DNA of 64,000 nt from Enterobacter sp. 638 (lineage in GTDB: Bacteria > Pseudomonadota > Gammaproteobacteria > Enterobacterales > Enterobacteriaceae). Below the pieces are notes generated by a model, which had not been told where the DNA came from, did not search any database, and saw only the letters and a program-made list of their open reading frames with translations. The translations under genes were made by a program, and so were the position numbers. Positions 50,078 to 60,177 of the stretch are shown piece after piece. The stretch's first letter is position 1; each line of letters starts with the position of its first letter. The stretch lies in NCBI RefSeq assembly GCF_000016325.1, contig NC_009436.1, positions 1,674,001-1,738,000 of the forward strand, written 5' to 3'.

Positions 50078-51127
50078 ATGCCAGTGTTACACAACCGCAT
50101 TTCGAATGAGACGTTAAAAGAACGCATGCTGGCCGAAACTGAGCCGCGTATAACGATCTCGTTCTATAAGTATTTTTCCATCGCTGAACCTCAGGAAACC
50201 CGTGACGCGCTCTACAAAGCCTTTGAGTCGCTGAATGTGTTTGGGCGTGTTTATCTCGCTCATGAGGGCATCAACGCGCAGATCAGCGTGCCAGAAAGCA
50301 AAGTCAGTGCTTTCCGCGATTTTCTCTACAGTTTCGATCCGGCACTAAACAACGTGCGTCTCAACATCGCGCTCGATGATGACGGTAAATCGTTCTGGGT
50401 ACTGCGAATGAAAGTACGTGAGCGTATCGTGGCGGACGGCATTGACGATCCAACGTTCAATGCCAGCGATGTGGGCGAGTACCTCAAAGCGGCAGAAGTG
50501 AACGCCATGCTGGACGATCCTGACGCCGTGTTTATCGATATGCGAAATCACTACGAATACGAAGTGGGCCATTTCGAGAACGCGCTGGAAATCCCGGCTG
50601 ATACGTTCCGTGAACAGTTGCCGAAAGCCGTCGAGATGATGCAGGAACATAAAGATAAAAAAATCATTATGTACTGCACCGGTGGGATCCGCTGTGAAAA
50701 AGCCAGTGCCTGGATGAAGCACAGTGGGTTCAATAAAGTGTGGCATATCGAAGGCGGGATCATCGAGTATGCGCGTCGTGCGCGCGAGCAAGGTCTACCG
50801 GTACGTTTTATTGGTAAGAACTTTGTCTTTGATGAGCGTATGGGTGAGCGTATTTCTGAGGATATTATCGCGCATTGCCATCAGTGCGGAACGCCGTGTG
50901 ATACTCATACCAACTGCAAAAACGACGGCTGTCACCTGCTGTTTATTCAGTGCCCGACGTGTGCAGAAAAGTTCAGGGGTTGTTGCAGTGAGCTGTGCAG
51001 CGAGGAAAGCGTGTTGCCTGAAGAGGAACAACGCCGTCGTCGTGCTGGTCGCGAAAACGGGAATAAGATCTTCAATAAATCGCGCGGACGGCTGAATACC
51101 AAACTCGGTATTCCTGACCCGGAATAA
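50078..51127 (+). CDS. trhO: TrhO, tRNA uridine-34 hydroxylase
   Basis: 349 residues. The N-terminal acylphosphatase-like domain is followed by a rhodanese domain with the catalytic Cys in [12 protein letters not shown], and a Cys-rich C-terminal zinc-like region ([20 protein letters not shown]). TrhO uses oxygen to make 5-hydroxyuridine at tRNA position 34. The ATG at 50078 has GCAGGA upstream; a TTG start six codons earlier is less likely. Confidence 0.94.
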   Translation: MPVLHNRISNETLKERMLAETEPRITISFYKYFSIAEPQETRDALYKAFESLNVFGRVYLAHEGINAQISVPESKVSAFRDFLYSFDPALNNVRLNIALDDDGKSFWVLRMKVRERIVADGIDDPTFNASDVGEYLKAAEVNAMLDDPDAVFIDMRNHYEYEVGHFENALEIPADTFREQLPKAVEMMQEHKDKKIIMYCTGGIRCEKASAWMKHSGFNKVWHIEGGIIEYARRAREQGLPVRFIGKNFVFDERMGERISEDIIAHCHQCGTPCDTHTNCKNDGCHLLFIQCPTCAEKFRGCCSELCSEESVLPEEEQRRRRAGRENGNKIFNKSRGRLNTKLGIPDPE

Positions 51128-51137
51128 CGCGTTAACG

Positions 51138-51162
51138 TCCCGGTCGCAGCGTGCGACCGGGA
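51138..51162 (+). terminator. trhO terminator
   Basis: TCCCGGTCGC and GCGACCGGGA form a perfect 10-bp stem with a 5-nt loop and a TTTTT tail. Confidence 0.88.
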
Positions 51163-51169
51163 TTTTTCA

Positions 51170-51748
51170 TTATGACTTTTGCTGCACGCCTTCCACAGAA
51201 ATAATCAAATCCACTTCTTGCGATGCCGGACCTAAATCGGTCGTGATATTGAAGTCCTTCAGACGAATTTTGCCCGATGCTTCAAAGCCCGCACGTTTAC
51301 CGCCCCATGGGTCATCACCCTGGCCGATTAACTTAGCTTCCAGAGTCACAGGTTTGGTGACGCCATTGAGCGTCAGGTTGCCGGTGATATCCAGGTCTTC
51401 ACCGTCTTTTTTGACTTCCGTTGAGGCGAATGTCGCCTGCGGGAATTTCGCCACGTTCAGGAATTCAGCGCTGCGCAGATGTTTGTCGCGCTCAGCATGG
51501 TTGGTGTCCAGGCTATTGGTATTAATCGTGACATTCACTTTATCGGCGGCGGGATTTTTTTCGTCAAAGGTAAACGAACCATCAAAATCTTTAAAGGTGC
51601 CATACAACCAGCTGTATCCGAGGTGCTGAATACGGAAATTGACGAAGGCATGCTGGCCCTCTTTATCAATTTTGTAATCGGCAGCAACGGCAGAACCGGT
51701 GGTGAATAACAGTGAACCCAATGCGATACCCAGCAGGCGTTTTTTCAT
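51170..51748 (-). CDS. yceI: YceI, periplasmic polyisoprenoid-binding-like protein
   Basis: 192 residues with a signal peptide ending near GSAVAA. The lipocalin-like YceI domain runs through [20 protein letters not shown] to DLIISVEGV. Family members bind isoprenoid lipids such as ubiquinone precursors; the E. coli protein is induced by high pH. Pairs with the cytochrome b561 gene directly upstream (1 nt apart). Confidence 0.94.
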   Translation of the reverse strand: MKKRLLGIALGSLLFTTGSAVAADYKIDKEGQHAFVNFRIQHLGYSWLYGTFKDFDGSFTFDEKNPAADKVNVTINTNSLDTNHAERDKHLRSAEFLNVAKFPQATFASTEVKKDGEDLDITGNLTLNGVTKPVTLEAKLIGQGDDPWGGKRAGFEASGKIRLKDFNITTDLGPASQEVDLIISVEGVQQKS

Positions 51749-51749
51749 T

Positions 51750-52316
51750 TTATGCTCCAGAGTCTACAGACGAGCGGCCAAGCATGCGCTTGAGCGTATC
51801 GTCTTTATCGATGAAATGGTGTTTGAGGGCCGCAAGGCCGTGAAGGGCGGATAAAATAACGACACTCCAGGCAAGCCACAAATGTATCTGACCGGCCAGA
51901 TCGGCCTGTGAACCGGCATCGCTCAGCGTGGCCGGGACGTCGAAAAGACCAAATACGCTGATGGGTTTGCCGTCCGCGGTAGAAATCAGGTATCCGCTGA
52001 TGAAAATGGCAAACAGGATCGAATACAGCGCTATATGCGCTCCCGCCGCAGTCACCCGAGTCAGCGTGCTATGGCTTTTGGGGGCGGAAGGAGGACGCGA
52101 AATATGTCGCCAGATAACGCGAATCACGAGCCCCATCATCAGCACAATACCGATGCTTTTATGCAGCTCGGGTGCCTGATGATACCAGCCGTCGTAATAA
52201 CTCAGCGTCACCATCCACAGGCCAAGACCAAACATCGCGTAAACCGCGAGTGCAATGCCCCAGTGCAGCAGCATGGAAATTAATCCGTAGCGTGCAGAAG
52301 AATTACGCAGTTGCAT
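51750..52316 (-). CDS. yceJ: YceJ, cytochrome b561-type membrane protein
   Basis: 188 residues from the ATG at 52314-52316, the family length. Four membrane helices with haem-ligand His residues in the segments [21 protein letters not shown] and [11 protein letters not shown]. It may pass electrons from ubiquinol toward YceI or other periplasmic partners. An ATG four codons earlier is also possible; neither has a strong ribosome site. Confidence 0.9.
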   Translation of the reverse strand: MQLRNSSARYGLISMLLHWGIALAVYAMFGLGLWMVTLSYYDGWYHQAPELHKSIGIVLMMGLVIRVIWRHISRPPSAPKSHSTLTRVTAAGAHIALYSILFAIFISGYLISTADGKPISVFGLFDVPATLSDAGSQADLAGQIHLWLAWSVVILSALHGLAALKHHFIDKDDTLKRMLGRSSVDSGA

Positions 52317-52577
52317 AATGACGACCATTCTCTATTAAAGGAAGGCTCAAAATGGCGTGTGGAAAACATTAATGCAACTGATATTTAGGAATAAGGATTT
52401 TAATTTATTGTATTTCAGTTTAATTGAATGGGTTTTCGGTAAGTAATTCAAAAGCTTCGTGTTAAATGGCGCTTTGTGCTGATTTTATTGGTTGAGGGGG
52501 TAGGTGTGGGTATTCAAATAATTTGCTTATAAATTCAGCTTTTATAGAGTATTGTCAATTAAGGTCAGCCAGTGTTT

Positions 52578-52691
52578 TCAAAAAAATACAATATAGATAA
52601 TGTCGATGAGGGCCAGCAGAGACCAGAGCAATATATAGAGCATAAAATGCTCTCTAATATTGTTGATCAGATAATCAAAGATCCTGCGCAT
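52578..52691 (-). CDS. yceO: YceO-like small membrane protein, 37 residues
   Basis: The peptide [16 protein letters not shown] is followed by a single hydrophobic helix ([21 protein letters not shown]). It resembles E. coli YceO, which lies at the same place between yceJ and solA. A GGGGA ribosome site lies a few bases before the ATG, and the solA terminator is upstream. A longer in-frame version that runs into solA is less likely. Function unknown. Confidence 0.7.
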   Translation of the reverse strand: MRRIFDYLINNIREHFMLYILLWSLLALIDIIYIVFF

Positions 52692-52716
52692 ATTTCCCCG
52701 ACAGCAGTCAAAAATA

Positions 52717-52739
52717 AAGGCCCCAATAACCGGAGCCTT
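52717..52739 (-). terminator. solA terminator
   Basis: On the minus strand AAGGCTCC pairs with GGGGCCTT (one T-G pair), followed by TTATTTTT. It lies 11 nt after the solA stop. Confidence 0.8.
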
Positions 52740-52749
52740 AAGATGGATA

Positions 52750-53868
52750 TTATCCGCGAAAACGTGAAAGCGAGAACGGCGTGAGATCAAACGGCGGAGT
52801 AATACCTTGGGCAAATTGGGCTGCAATCTCGCCCAGCACGGAAGCGAATTTAAAGCCGTGTCCGCTCAAGCCTGTAATGAGGAGAGTGTTGTCGTGGCCC
52901 GGTAACGTGTCGATGATAAAATCTTCATCGGGGGTGTTATCGTAAGTACAGGCCGCGCCATACAGTAGTCCGCCAATTCCCGGCAGGATATGGCGTAAGA
53001 AATTAAAGGCTTCAGAACCATCGCTCGGATAGTCGCCAAAGGGTTTGCGCTCATCCGGTGAGTGAATGATCTGCCCGCCGTTATGTTTACCAATTTTGAG
53101 CGCATCTTTTTCCGATGGGAACCCGTAGAACTGATCGCCGTTCGGCAGCTCACCGGTGAATGCAGGGAATTTATTCTGCGTACTGAAACGGCCATCGGCC
53201 TGGAACCAGGAAAAGACCTTGCGCACCGGCTGGACAGGCAGATCGGGAATTAGCTTTGTCACCCACGTTCCCGCGCTTACCAGCAGGCGAGAAGCCGAAT
53301 ATTGACCTTCCGGCGTATCCACCGTCACGCCGTCATCATGGTGATGAACAGCAGTCACCGGGCAGTTGAACAGTTGCGCGCAGCCCGCTTGTTCAGCAAG
53401 AGAAATCCAGGTTTTGATGGCGGTTTCGCAATGCAGCACGCCTGACTCTGCCTCAAACAGGCCGATATAATCCTCAGGAACCGCGATCTCTGGCCAGCGT
53501 TTCATGATGGCATTCGCGTCGAGACGTTCAACATTCAGATTAAACTGTCGCGCGCTCTGTTCAACGTTGGCCAAAAATTCGGAATGGGCAGGTCCAAGAT
53601 TAACGACACCGGTACGCTCAAAAATAGGCTCTTCATTGAGGGCTGACAACTCATCCCAGAGCGTTTGAGCACGCAGCACCAGCGGAACATAGCGTTCCCC
53701 TTCGCCATAGGCGTGGCGAATGAGACGGGTATCACCATGATGGCTGCCTTCTTTATGCGGAGGCATATGGGCATCGATCATCAACACGTTAAGGCCTGCT
53801 TGTGTGGCGTAATATCCCGCCGCAGAACCCACGGAGCCGCTGCCTAAAATAATCAAGTCGTATTTCAT
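52750..53868 (-). CDS. solA: SolA, N-methyl-L-tryptophan oxidase
   Basis: 372 residues, FAD-dependent amine oxidase of the monomeric sarcosine oxidase family. The FAD motif [15 protein letters not shown] is at residues 10-24, and the covalent-FAD Cys is probably in [14 protein letters not shown]. It oxidises N-methyl amino acids. Monocistronic, with a terminator downstream. Confidence 0.95.
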   Translation of the reverse strand: MKYDLIILGSGSVGSAAGYYATQAGLNVLMIDAHMPPHKEGSHHGDTRLIRHAYGEGERYVPLVLRAQTLWDELSALNEEPIFERTGVVNLGPAHSEFLANVEQSARQFNLNVERLDANAIMKRWPEIAVPEDYIGLFEAESGVLHCETAIKTWISLAEQAGCAQLFNCPVTAVHHHDDGVTVDTPEGQYSASRLLVSAGTWVTKLIPDLPVQPVRKVFSWFQADGRFSTQNKFPAFTGELPNGDQFYGFPSEKDALKIGKHNGGQIIHSPDERKPFGDYPSDGSEAFNFLRHILPGIGGLLYGAACTYDNTPDEDFIIDTLPGHDNTLLITGLSGHGFKFASVLGEIAAQFAQGITPPFDLTPFSLSRFRG

Positions 53869-53942
53869 GAGGGTCTCTTAAACCAGTACTTTGGTTTGCA
53901 GAGTAATTAATATGGCAGGCTTATACAAGGGTGAAATAAATG

Positions 53943-53961
53943 AGGCACCACATGGGTGCCT
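53943..53961 (-). terminator. bssS terminator
   Basis: AGGCACC and GGTGCCT form a 7-bp stem with a 5-nt loop; the minus strand continues CATTTATTTC. It lies 22 nt after the bssS stop. Confidence 0.65.
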
Positions 53962-53983
53962 GTTGAGTGAATGTTGGGCATAT

Positions 53984-54238
53984 TTAATGCCGACGATACT
54001 CATTTTCCTGGTAATCGCCAGATTCTATTTTTGCAATGCCTGCTTCTAAAATAGAAATAAATTGACGTGCAACGTCCGTGGTGAGCCACAGCGTCTGTCC
54101 AATTTCCGCGTCGTCGCGGTCTGGTTGATTCGGGGTCTGGTAGTGCAAACGCAGCATCAGCGCATCATAGCTATCTACAGTGCTGATGTCCCAACCAACA
54201 AGTGGATGGGTCTGAATGACTTCATTATTCTTTTCCAT
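53984..54238 (-). CDS. bssS: BssS, biofilm regulator
   Basis: 84 residues, nearly the same as E. coli BssS (for example HPLVGWDISTVDSYDALMLRLHYQTPN and ARQFISILEAGIAKIESGD). It affects biofilm formation and indole/AI-2 responses in E. coli; the mechanism is unknown. AAGGGG sits 5 nt before this ATG, better than for the ATG directly upstream. Confidence 0.95.
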   Translation of the reverse strand: MEKNNEVIQTHPLVGWDISTVDSYDALMLRLHYQTPNQPDRDDAEIGQTLWLTTDVARQFISILEAGIAKIESGDYQENEYRRH

Positions 54239-54466
54239 CATAACCCCTTAATGCGTGTTTAAAGACAACGGCTGTGAGGTTCAATGCGTGTTTTTCTGAA
54301 GCAATTTCAGTATATCAATAAATACGGGTTATGCAGGTGAAATAAACAGGTCGCAACACATTTTTGCGTTTTTTAAGAATGTTTGAACATTAAAACGCCA
54401 TCTTATTCACGAATTTTTAAGAAGATAGGCAATTAATTTGAACTTATTTAAATGAGATGAAAAAAA

Positions 54467-54482
54467 GCCGGGGCGACCCGGC
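54467..54482 (-). terminator. dinI terminator
   Basis: On the minus strand GCCGGG and CCCGGC form a 6-bp stem with a 4-nt loop, followed by a C-free T run. Confidence 0.85.
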
Positions 54483-54507
54483 AAAGAAAAACAATGAGGG
54501 AGCAATA

Positions 54508-54753
54508 TTAATCTGTGATAAACCAGTCGTCGGCGCTTTCCCAGGTTTCCTGGAGAATCTCGGTAATGCGTTCTTTATCGTCTTTTGCCGCACCCATGAC
54601 GGAGAGATTATTGGCTGTGGCGTAGCGCACGGTTACGGCTCCGCTCTGGTCGGGGAAATTGTCATTGATACGACGGGATAATTCACCCGCCAACGCATCG
54701 AGCGCGCCAGCAGGCAAAACGGTTGTTTTGGCGATGGTAACTTCAATACGCAT
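54508..54753 (-). CDS. dinI: DinI, SOS modulator of RecA
   Basis: 81 residues, full length. It starts MRIEVTIAKTTVLP and ends with the acidic helix ESADDWFITD that contacts RecA. DinI stabilises RecA filaments and limits LexA/UmuD cleavage. A GGGGG-rich ribosome site precedes the ATG; a LexA box lies 22 nt upstream. Confidence 0.96.
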   Translation of the reverse strand: MRIEVTIAKTTVLPAGALDALAGELSRRINDNFPDQSGAVTVRYATANNLSVMGAAKDDKERITEILQETWESADDWFITD

Positions 54754-54774
54754 AATTGCCCCCTGTGTAATGTA

Positions 54775-54790
54775 CTGTTTATTTATACAG
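54775..54790 (-). promoter_or_regulatory. LexA box of dinI
   Basis: CTGTATAAATAAACAG on the minus strand matches the LexA consensus CTGT-N8-ACAG perfectly, with an AT-rich core. Confidence 0.92.
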
Positions 54791-54827
54791 TCATATTGCA
54801 AAACTTACAACAGGGGACGATAAATAT

Positions 54828-55874
54828 TTAGCGCTTAACCGTCCAGTGAACGATTTCACCCGCCAGGAACGGGATCAGTGTGTCATCTGTTAGCGCGATA
54901 GATTCCTCGACCTGGCTCTCTTTGCGTTCCAGTTCGATAAAGGTTTCGTTGAGCGGCAGGCCGTAGAAGCGTGGGCCATTGATGGAGGCGAAAGCTTCGA
55001 AATGTTCAAGCGCGCCCATCTCGTCAAAGACCGTGGCATAGCTCGCCAGTGCGGTAGGGGCGTTGAAACAGCCTGCACAGCCACAGCTAGCCTCTTTACG
55101 ATGACGCGCATGCGGAGCCGAGTCCGTCCCCAGGAACGCGCGGGTGAACCCACTGGCGACCAGCTCACGCAAGGCCTGTTGATGGATGTTACGCTTGAGG
55201 ATCGGCAGACAATACAGATGCGGACGCACACCGCCGACCAGCATGTGGTTGCGGTTAAACATCAAGTGCTGCGGGGTGATCGTCGCGGCGAGTAACTCAT
55301 TACCGTCGCGCACGTATTCCGCGGCATCTTTGGTGGTGATGTGCTCAAACACCACTTTCAGGCCTTGAAGGCGTTGACGAAGCGGTTCCATGACGGTTTC
55401 GATGAAACGCGCTTCGCGATCGAAAATATCAATTTCAGCGTGCGTCACTTCGCCGTGAACCAGCAGCGGCATCCCCAGTTTTTCCATGCGTTCCAGCACC
55501 GGCATGATGGCATCAATACTGGTGACACCATGGCTGGAGTTGGTGGTGGCATTGGCGGGATACAGCTTAGCCGCTGTGAAGACACCTTCGTTGAATCCGC
55601 ATTCGACTTCATTCGGGTCGAGCGAGTCGGTAAGGTAGCAGGTCATCAGCGGGGTAAAATCGTGGTCCGTCGGAACCGCATCGAGGATGCGCTGGCGATA
55701 GGCAATAGCTGCATCGACGGTCGTGACTGGGGGAGCCAGGTTAGGCATGACAATCGCGCGGCCATAGAGTTCGCTGGTATAAGGCACGACGGTTTTAAGC
55801 ATATCGCCATCGCGCAGATGGATATGCCAGTCGTCAGGGCGGCGGATTTTCAGAACCTGGGGTTGTGCAGTCAT
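54828..55874 (-). CDS. pyrC: PyrC, dihydroorotase
   Basis: 348 residues of the class II amidohydrolase type. Metal ligands HIHLRDGD near the N-terminus, the carboxylated Lys in [24 protein letters not shown] and the Asp in LGTDSAPH are all present. It cyclises carbamoyl aspartate in pyrimidine synthesis. A PurR-like box lies about 65 nt upstream. Confidence 0.97.
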   Translation of the reverse strand: MTAQPQVLKIRRPDDWHIHLRDGDMLKTVVPYTSELYGRAIVMPNLAPPVTTVDAAIAYRQRILDAVPTDHDFTPLMTCYLTDSLDPNEVECGFNEGVFTAAKLYPANATTNSSHGVTSIDAIMPVLERMEKLGMPLLVHGEVTHAEIDIFDREARFIETVMEPLRQRLQGLKVVFEHITTKDAAEYVRDGNELLAATITPQHLMFNRNHMLVGGVRPHLYCLPILKRNIHQQALRELVASGFTRAFLGTDSAPHARHRKEASCGCAGCFNAPTALASYATVFDEMGALEHFEAFASINGPRFYGLPLNETFIELERKESQVEESIALTDDTLIPFLAGEIVHWTVKR

Positions 55875-55940
55875 TGATATGCTCCGGCTTATCAGGAATC
55901 AGTCATAAGGATGGCTGTTTTTGCCGGACACAAATCATAT

Positions 55941-55956
55941 GCGTAAACGTTTTCGT
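55941..55956 (-). promoter_or_regulatory. PurR box of pyrC
   Basis: The plus-strand sequence GCGTAAACGTTTTCGT matches the PurR palindrome ACGCAAACGTTTGCGT at 13 of 16 positions. pyrC is a PurR target in E. coli. Confidence 0.7.
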
Positions 55957-55992
55957 TTGCACACATTTCCGTAAAACAAGCACGCAAAAAAA

Positions 55993-56011
55993 AGAGCGCC
56001 ATCGGCGCTCT
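55993..56011 (-). terminator. yceB terminator
   Basis: AGAGCGCC and GGCGCTCT form an 8-bp stem with a 3-nt loop, followed by eight Ts on the minus strand. Confidence 0.9.
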
Positions 56012-56017
56012 CAGAGA

Positions 56018-56578
56018 TTAATTGGTGAACGGGATAATGATTTCGCCCGGTTTCACTTCAATGCCTTTGGCATATTTCCTGGCTAACGCTTCGCCCTTGC
56101 TCTTGTCTTCGCTGAGAACATAGGCTGGCTGCTGGTTGAAATAATTACGCAGAGACTGGTTCAGATAGGGCATCAGCGTCTGGAGAACCGGCTTCATTTT
56201 TTCCGGCGTGACGTCGGCATCGACGATCTCCATCTCCTGCAGATAAATCGCCCCTTTTTCTTTATTGAAGACCGGCAATGCTTTGAGCTTCAGCTTGATA
56301 TTCGCTTTCTGGCTGCCGAACAACGAGTTCATATCCAGTTTTGCATCACCTGACAGTGTCACCTTGTTGGGCTCTTCGCGTCCAATCTGGCTGACTAACT
56401 GATTCAGTACGATATGGGCATCGGCAACGCCGGGCACACCAATATCTTTCGAGAAGTTGTTATGTTTTTCCAGCGCCTGATTAATTTCCTGCTCGCTGAC
56501 GGAGTACTGCGTAAGCTGGTTACAGCCCACCAGCAGGCCGCTGATAACAAACGCAGCAGCAATGACAATCTTTTTCAT
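56018..56578 (-). CDS. yceB: YceB, DUF1439 lipoprotein
   Basis: 186 residues. Lipobox LVGC with Cys19; the mature domain is of the lipid-binding DUF1439/TULIP-like kind (QYSVSEQEINQALEKHNNF, VKPGEIIIPF). Function unknown. The start five codons into the open frame fits the signal peptide. Confidence 0.93.
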   Translation of the reverse strand: MKKIVIAAAFVISGLLVGCNQLTQYSVSEQEINQALEKHNNFSKDIGVPGVADAHIVLNQLVSQIGREEPNKVTLSGDAKLDMNSLFGSQKANIKLKLKALPVFNKEKGAIYLQEMEIVDADVTPEKMKPVLQTLMPYLNQSLRNYFNQQPAYVLSEDKSKGEALARKYAKGIEVKPGEIIIPFTN

Positions 56579-56704
56579 GGGGTTCCTCAACATGATATCG
56601 GCGCTTCTGTCCTGATGCGTCAGTATGTCAGGGTGAAATCCATGAGACCAGCAGAAAAAACTGATAATGAAAGGGGGCGGGAGAGGGTTCCCGCCCTGGG
56701 AATG

Positions 56705-57352
56705 TTATATCGCCTGCGACGAAAGCAGATTGATTTGCGTCTGCTTCGCCATATTGTCGCGGTAATCGGTTACGCGCGACGGCCAGCTAATTCCAGCCAC
56801 CAGCGTCAAATTACGCAGCAATGGGAACAGGTGAATATCATCCTCTGACAGTTCGCCATTCACGGCATTCGGCTTCACGATTAGCTTATCCAGCGCGCGC
56901 AAATCGTCACTGATGTTTTTGATAAGCCCCGGCGAGTGGGAGAGGTGTTCGGCAAAATTACCGATGGCAGCCTCTTTTTTCTCGACGAAATAGGCTCGTG
57001 CCTGCGGCGTGGCAAATTCATCAAAAGCGCCGGTGGCAAAACGTGGAATGAGCAGGCGATTAACGTAGCCGTTCACTTTTCGCAGCCACTCCTCGATGGC
57101 CGGATTGCGTTTACCGGTGAGCAAGGGAGCACCATCAAGTTTGTCGACATAGTGGACGATGTCCATGCTTTCGGGGAGATAGCGGCTGTCGTCTTTTTGC
57201 AGGATCGGCGCCATTTTCTTGCCAATCATGCGGGTGGGCGTCTCTTCGTCATCGCTCAACAGCGTGACTAACTCAACCGGGAGATTCTTCAGGCCGAAAA
57301 TCATTCGGGCTTTCAGACAGAACGGACAGTGATCGTAGATGTAGAGCTTCAC
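56705..57352 (-). CDS. grxB: GrxB, glutaredoxin 2
   Basis: 215 residues. The N-terminal thioredoxin fold carries CPFC (residues 9-12), followed by an all-helical GST-like C-terminal domain. It reduces protein disulphides with glutathione. The start is GTG at 57350-57352, backed by a strong GGAGGAG 5 nt upstream and by the family N-terminus (KLYIYDHC); E. coli uses ATG here. Confidence 0.96.
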   Translation of the reverse strand: MKLYIYDHCPFCLKARMIFGLKNLPVELVTLLSDDEETPTRMIGKKMAPILQKDDSRYLPESMDIVHYVDKLDGAPLLTGKRNPAIEEWLRKVNGYVNRLLIPRFATGAFDEFATPQARAYFVEKKEAAIGNFAEHLSHSPGLIKNISDDLRALDKLIVKPNAVNGELSEDDIHLFPLLRNLTLVAGISWPSRVTDYRDNMAKQTQINLLSSQAI

Positions 57353-57414
57353 GTTTCTCCTCCATTTAGTGACCAACAGTCTTTATTATGGCGGAGAAAA
57401 AAGCATGTTTCAAA

Positions 57415-58623
57415 TCAAGCCCCTGGCTCAAGCATACCGCTCGCGCTTCGCTTCGGGCTAAATTGCCACCACAGTGCAATGAGGGTAATAAAGCCCACGA
57501 CGCCGAGCATTACCCAGGGTAATTCTGATTGATTCATGGCCTTACCGGAATCAAATAACCAGCCGCCACCGGCATATCCAAGCGCGCCACCCAGCGCCAG
57601 ACCGAGGCGGCTGAACCCCATATAGCTGCCACGCGCGCGTGGGTCTGCAAGCCCGGCACCGAGCGTTTCGCGGGCGGGTTCAGCAATGATTGAGCCGATA
57701 TAAAAGGTACAAATCAGCACAAAGAGCTGTTGCACGCTGCTCACTAAACCGATGGGCATCATGCTAAGAGTCATGACCAGTAGGCCGGCCATGAGGCGAT
57801 GTTCCAGACGAAAACGCTTTTCGCTCCAGCGCGCAATAGGGTAGAGCAGAGTAAGTGACAGGCAGGCTTCGATGGCATACATCCACTTCACGGCGGCAGG
57901 CGAGCCCGCAATGTCGTTCACCATAATCGGCAGCATCAGCATCACCTGTACGGCCAGCATGTAATAGCCCGTCAGCGTCAGCACATACGTGACAAAACGC
58001 TTATCGGCCATGACGCGGCCCAGCCCTTCCCGCACCGGCGCTTTGACCGTCGAGAGTTTCCAGGCCGGCAGCAGCCAGGCATTAAACGCAGCGCAAAGGA
58101 TAAACAGCGCGGCGCCCGTCGCACAGACCAGGCGGAAATCATACTGCAGCAGCCAACTGCCCAGCAGCGCACCGATGACTGCGCCCGCGCTGTCCTGCAT
58201 CATCAGCAACGAGAAAAAACGGCCGCGCTGTCGCGGACGAATTAATTTCACCACCAGTGCGGTTCGCGGTGGATCAAACAGCGTGCCGCCGAGACCGGAG
58301 AGAAAACAGGAAAACCACAGCAGCCAGGGATCGTGCGCAATACCCATGGTGGCAAAACCCGCAGCGCGCAGCAGCATACCGGTGACAATCATCGGTTTTG
58401 CGCCGAAGCGATCGGCAATCGCCCCACCAAAAACGCCCAGTCCCTGTTGCACAAACTGCCGCAACCCCAGCGCAATCCCGACCATTAACGCCGCCCAGCC
58501 CATTTGATCGACAAAACGAATGGAGATCAGCGGAAAGACGACAAAAAAGCCCAACACAACCAGCATGTTATCAACGAGCAGGAAATATTTACCGAGATTA
58601 CGGGCCTGTGATACGCGGGACAT
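57415..58623 (-). CDS. mdtH: MdtH, MFS multidrug exporter
   Basis: 402 residues with twelve helices. The N-terminus ([23 protein letters not shown]) and the motif ADRFGAKP are typical. In E. coli it gives resistance to fluoroquinolones when overexpressed. GGAGG precedes the ATG. Divergent from rimJ. Confidence 0.95.
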   Translation of the reverse strand: MSRVSQARNLGKYFLLVDNMLVVLGFFVVFPLISIRFVDQMGWAALMVGIALGLRQFVQQGLGVFGGAIADRFGAKPMIVTGMLLRAAGFATMGIAHDPWLLWFSCFLSGLGGTLFDPPRTALVVKLIRPRQRGRFFSLLMMQDSAGAVIGALLGSWLLQYDFRLVCATGAALFILCAAFNAWLLPAWKLSTVKAPVREGLGRVMADKRFVTYVLTLTGYYMLAVQVMLMLPIMVNDIAGSPAAVKWMYAIEACLSLTLLYPIARWSEKRFRLEHRLMAGLLVMTLSMMPIGLVSSVQQLFVLICTFYIGSIIAEPARETLGAGLADPRARGSYMGFSRLGLALGGALGYAGGGWLFDSGKAMNQSELPWVMLGVVGFITLIALWWQFSPKRSASGMLEPGA

Positions 58624-58930
58624 TTTCCCTCCAGGGAAAAGTACACAGAGTCTTCAGGCTGCCGCTGCGTGAGCCACGCCGTGGTGCAGTTTGAATGGGT
58701 CGGTGTAGAGAAAGGTGAGCACGCTAATATTCTGCGGTGTTGACGAGCGTTTTCCCACCCCTGCTTGCGACAATATTTTTTTATCAAAAGGGTGGTTTGA
58801 TTCAGCTTTTTCATCGAATTTTGTGAATTCAACGAAAAATGGTATGTCACTGTTTTCACAGAAGGCACAGGCGCAGGTATAGTAAAGCTAACGGGTAATA
58901 GGGCTGAAGTGACGGGAAGGAGTGGTATCG
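58624..58930. other. mdtH-rimJ divergent intergenic region
   Basis: 307 nt holding the mdtH and rimJ promoters. I find no gene or strong hairpin. The rimJ ribosome site GGAAGGAG is at its right end. Confidence 0.5.
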
Positions 58931-59515
58931 ATGTTTGGCTACCGTAGTAACGTGCCAAAAGTGCGCCTGACAACAGACCGATTGGTCGTTCGTCTGGTGC
59001 ATGAGCGTGATGCCTGGCGTCTGGCGGATTATTACGCCGAAAATCGCCAGTTTTTAAAACCCTGGGAACCCGTAAGAGATGAAAGCCACTGCTTTCCTTC
59101 TGGCTGGCAGGCACGTCTGAATATGATTGCCGAGTTTCATAAGCAGGGAACGGCTTTTTATTTCGCGCTACTGGACCCTGAAGAAAAAGAAATCATCGGG
59201 ATCGCCAATTTTTCCAACGTGGTGCGCGGATCGTTCCACGCCTGTTATCTCGGCTATTCTATTGGTCAAAAATGGCAAGGGCAGGGACTGATGTTTGAAG
59301 CGCTAACCTCCGCCATTCGCTACATGCAGCGAACCCAGCATATTCATCGCATTATGGCCAATTACATGCCGCACAATCAGCGCAGCGGCGATCTGCTGGC
59401 GCGTCTGGGATTTGAAAAAGAAGGGTACGCAAAATCGTATTTGCTGATCGACGGCGAGTGGCGTGACCACGTGCTGACGGCGTTAACCACCAAAGAATGG
59501 ACCGCAGGTCGATAA
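58931..59515 (+). CDS. rimJ: RimJ, ribosomal protein S5 N-acetyltransferase
   Basis: 194 residues, GNAT family. The acetyl-CoA loop is in [17 protein letters not shown]. It acetylates the alanine N-terminus of S5 and assists 30S assembly. The ATG at 58931 has GGAAGGAG 8 nt upstream; GTG/ATG codons just before it are less suitable. First of rimJ-yceH-mviM. Confidence 0.95.
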   Translation: MFGYRSNVPKVRLTTDRLVVRLVHERDAWRLADYYAENRQFLKPWEPVRDESHCFPSGWQARLNMIAEFHKQGTAFYFALLDPEEKEIIGIANFSNVVRGSFHACYLGYSIGQKWQGQGLMFEALTSAIRYMQRTQHIHRIMANYMPHNQRSGDLLARLGFEKEGYAKSYLLIDGEWRDHVLTALTTKEWTAGR

Positions 59516-59524
59516 GGATAAAAG

Positions 59525-60175
59525 ATGAAATATCAGTTAACTGCTACGGAAGCGCGCGTCATTGGCTGTCTGCTGGAAAAACAGGTGACGACACCGGAGC
59601 AATATCCGCTGTCGGTAAATGCCGTCACCCTGGCTTGTAATCAAAAATCCAACCGCGAGCCGGTGCTCAACCTGAGCGAACACGATGTCCAGGATCATCT
59701 GGATGCGCTGGTAAAACGCCATTATCTGCGCACCGTCAGCGGATTCGGCAATCGCGTCACCAAATACGAGCAGCGTTTTTGTAATTCCGAGTTTGGCGAC
59801 CTCAAGTTCAGTTCCGCTGAAGTCGCGATCGTCACCACGTTACTATTACGCGGCGCACAAACGCCGGGTGAATTGCGATCTCGCGCCTCGAGAATGCATG
59901 AATTCAGCGATATGCAGGAGGTGGAACAGACGCTGGAAAATCTCGCCTCGCGCGAAGACGGCCCGTTTGTCATGCGTCTGCCACGCGAGCCGGGTAAACG
60001 TGAAAGCCGCTTTATGCATTTATTTAGTGGCGATGTTGAAACGTTGGTCAACGTGGCGGAAGCCGTGTCACCCGTAGAGGACGAATCGCTGGCCGCCCGT
60101 GTTGACGCGCTCGAAACGGAAGTCGCTGAGCTGAAACAGCGCCTGGATTCCTTGCTGGCACATTTAGGAGAATAA
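59525..60175 (+). CDS. yceH: YceH, DUF480 protein
   Basis: 216 residues with two winged-helix domains ([26 protein letters not shown] and [23 protein letters not shown]) and a C-terminal coiled coil ([20 protein letters not shown]). Function unknown. It lies 9 nt after rimJ and 2 nt before mviM, so it is probably part of the same operon. Confidence 0.94.
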   Translation: MKYQLTATEARVIGCLLEKQVTTPEQYPLSVNAVTLACNQKSNREPVLNLSEHDVQDHLDALVKRHYLRTVSGFGNRVTKYEQRFCNSEFGDLKFSSAEVAIVTTLLLRGAQTPGELRSRASRMHEFSDMQEVEQTLENLASREDGPFVMRLPREPGKRESRFMHLFSGDVETLVNVAEAVSPVEDESLAARVDALETEVAELKQRLDSLLAHLGE

Positions 60176-60177
60176 CC

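Noticed and set aside
52572..52784. Plus-strand frame of 70 codons across the solA terminator
   Set aside because: It is antisense to yceO, runs through the solA terminator into the solA 3' end, and has no ribosome site.
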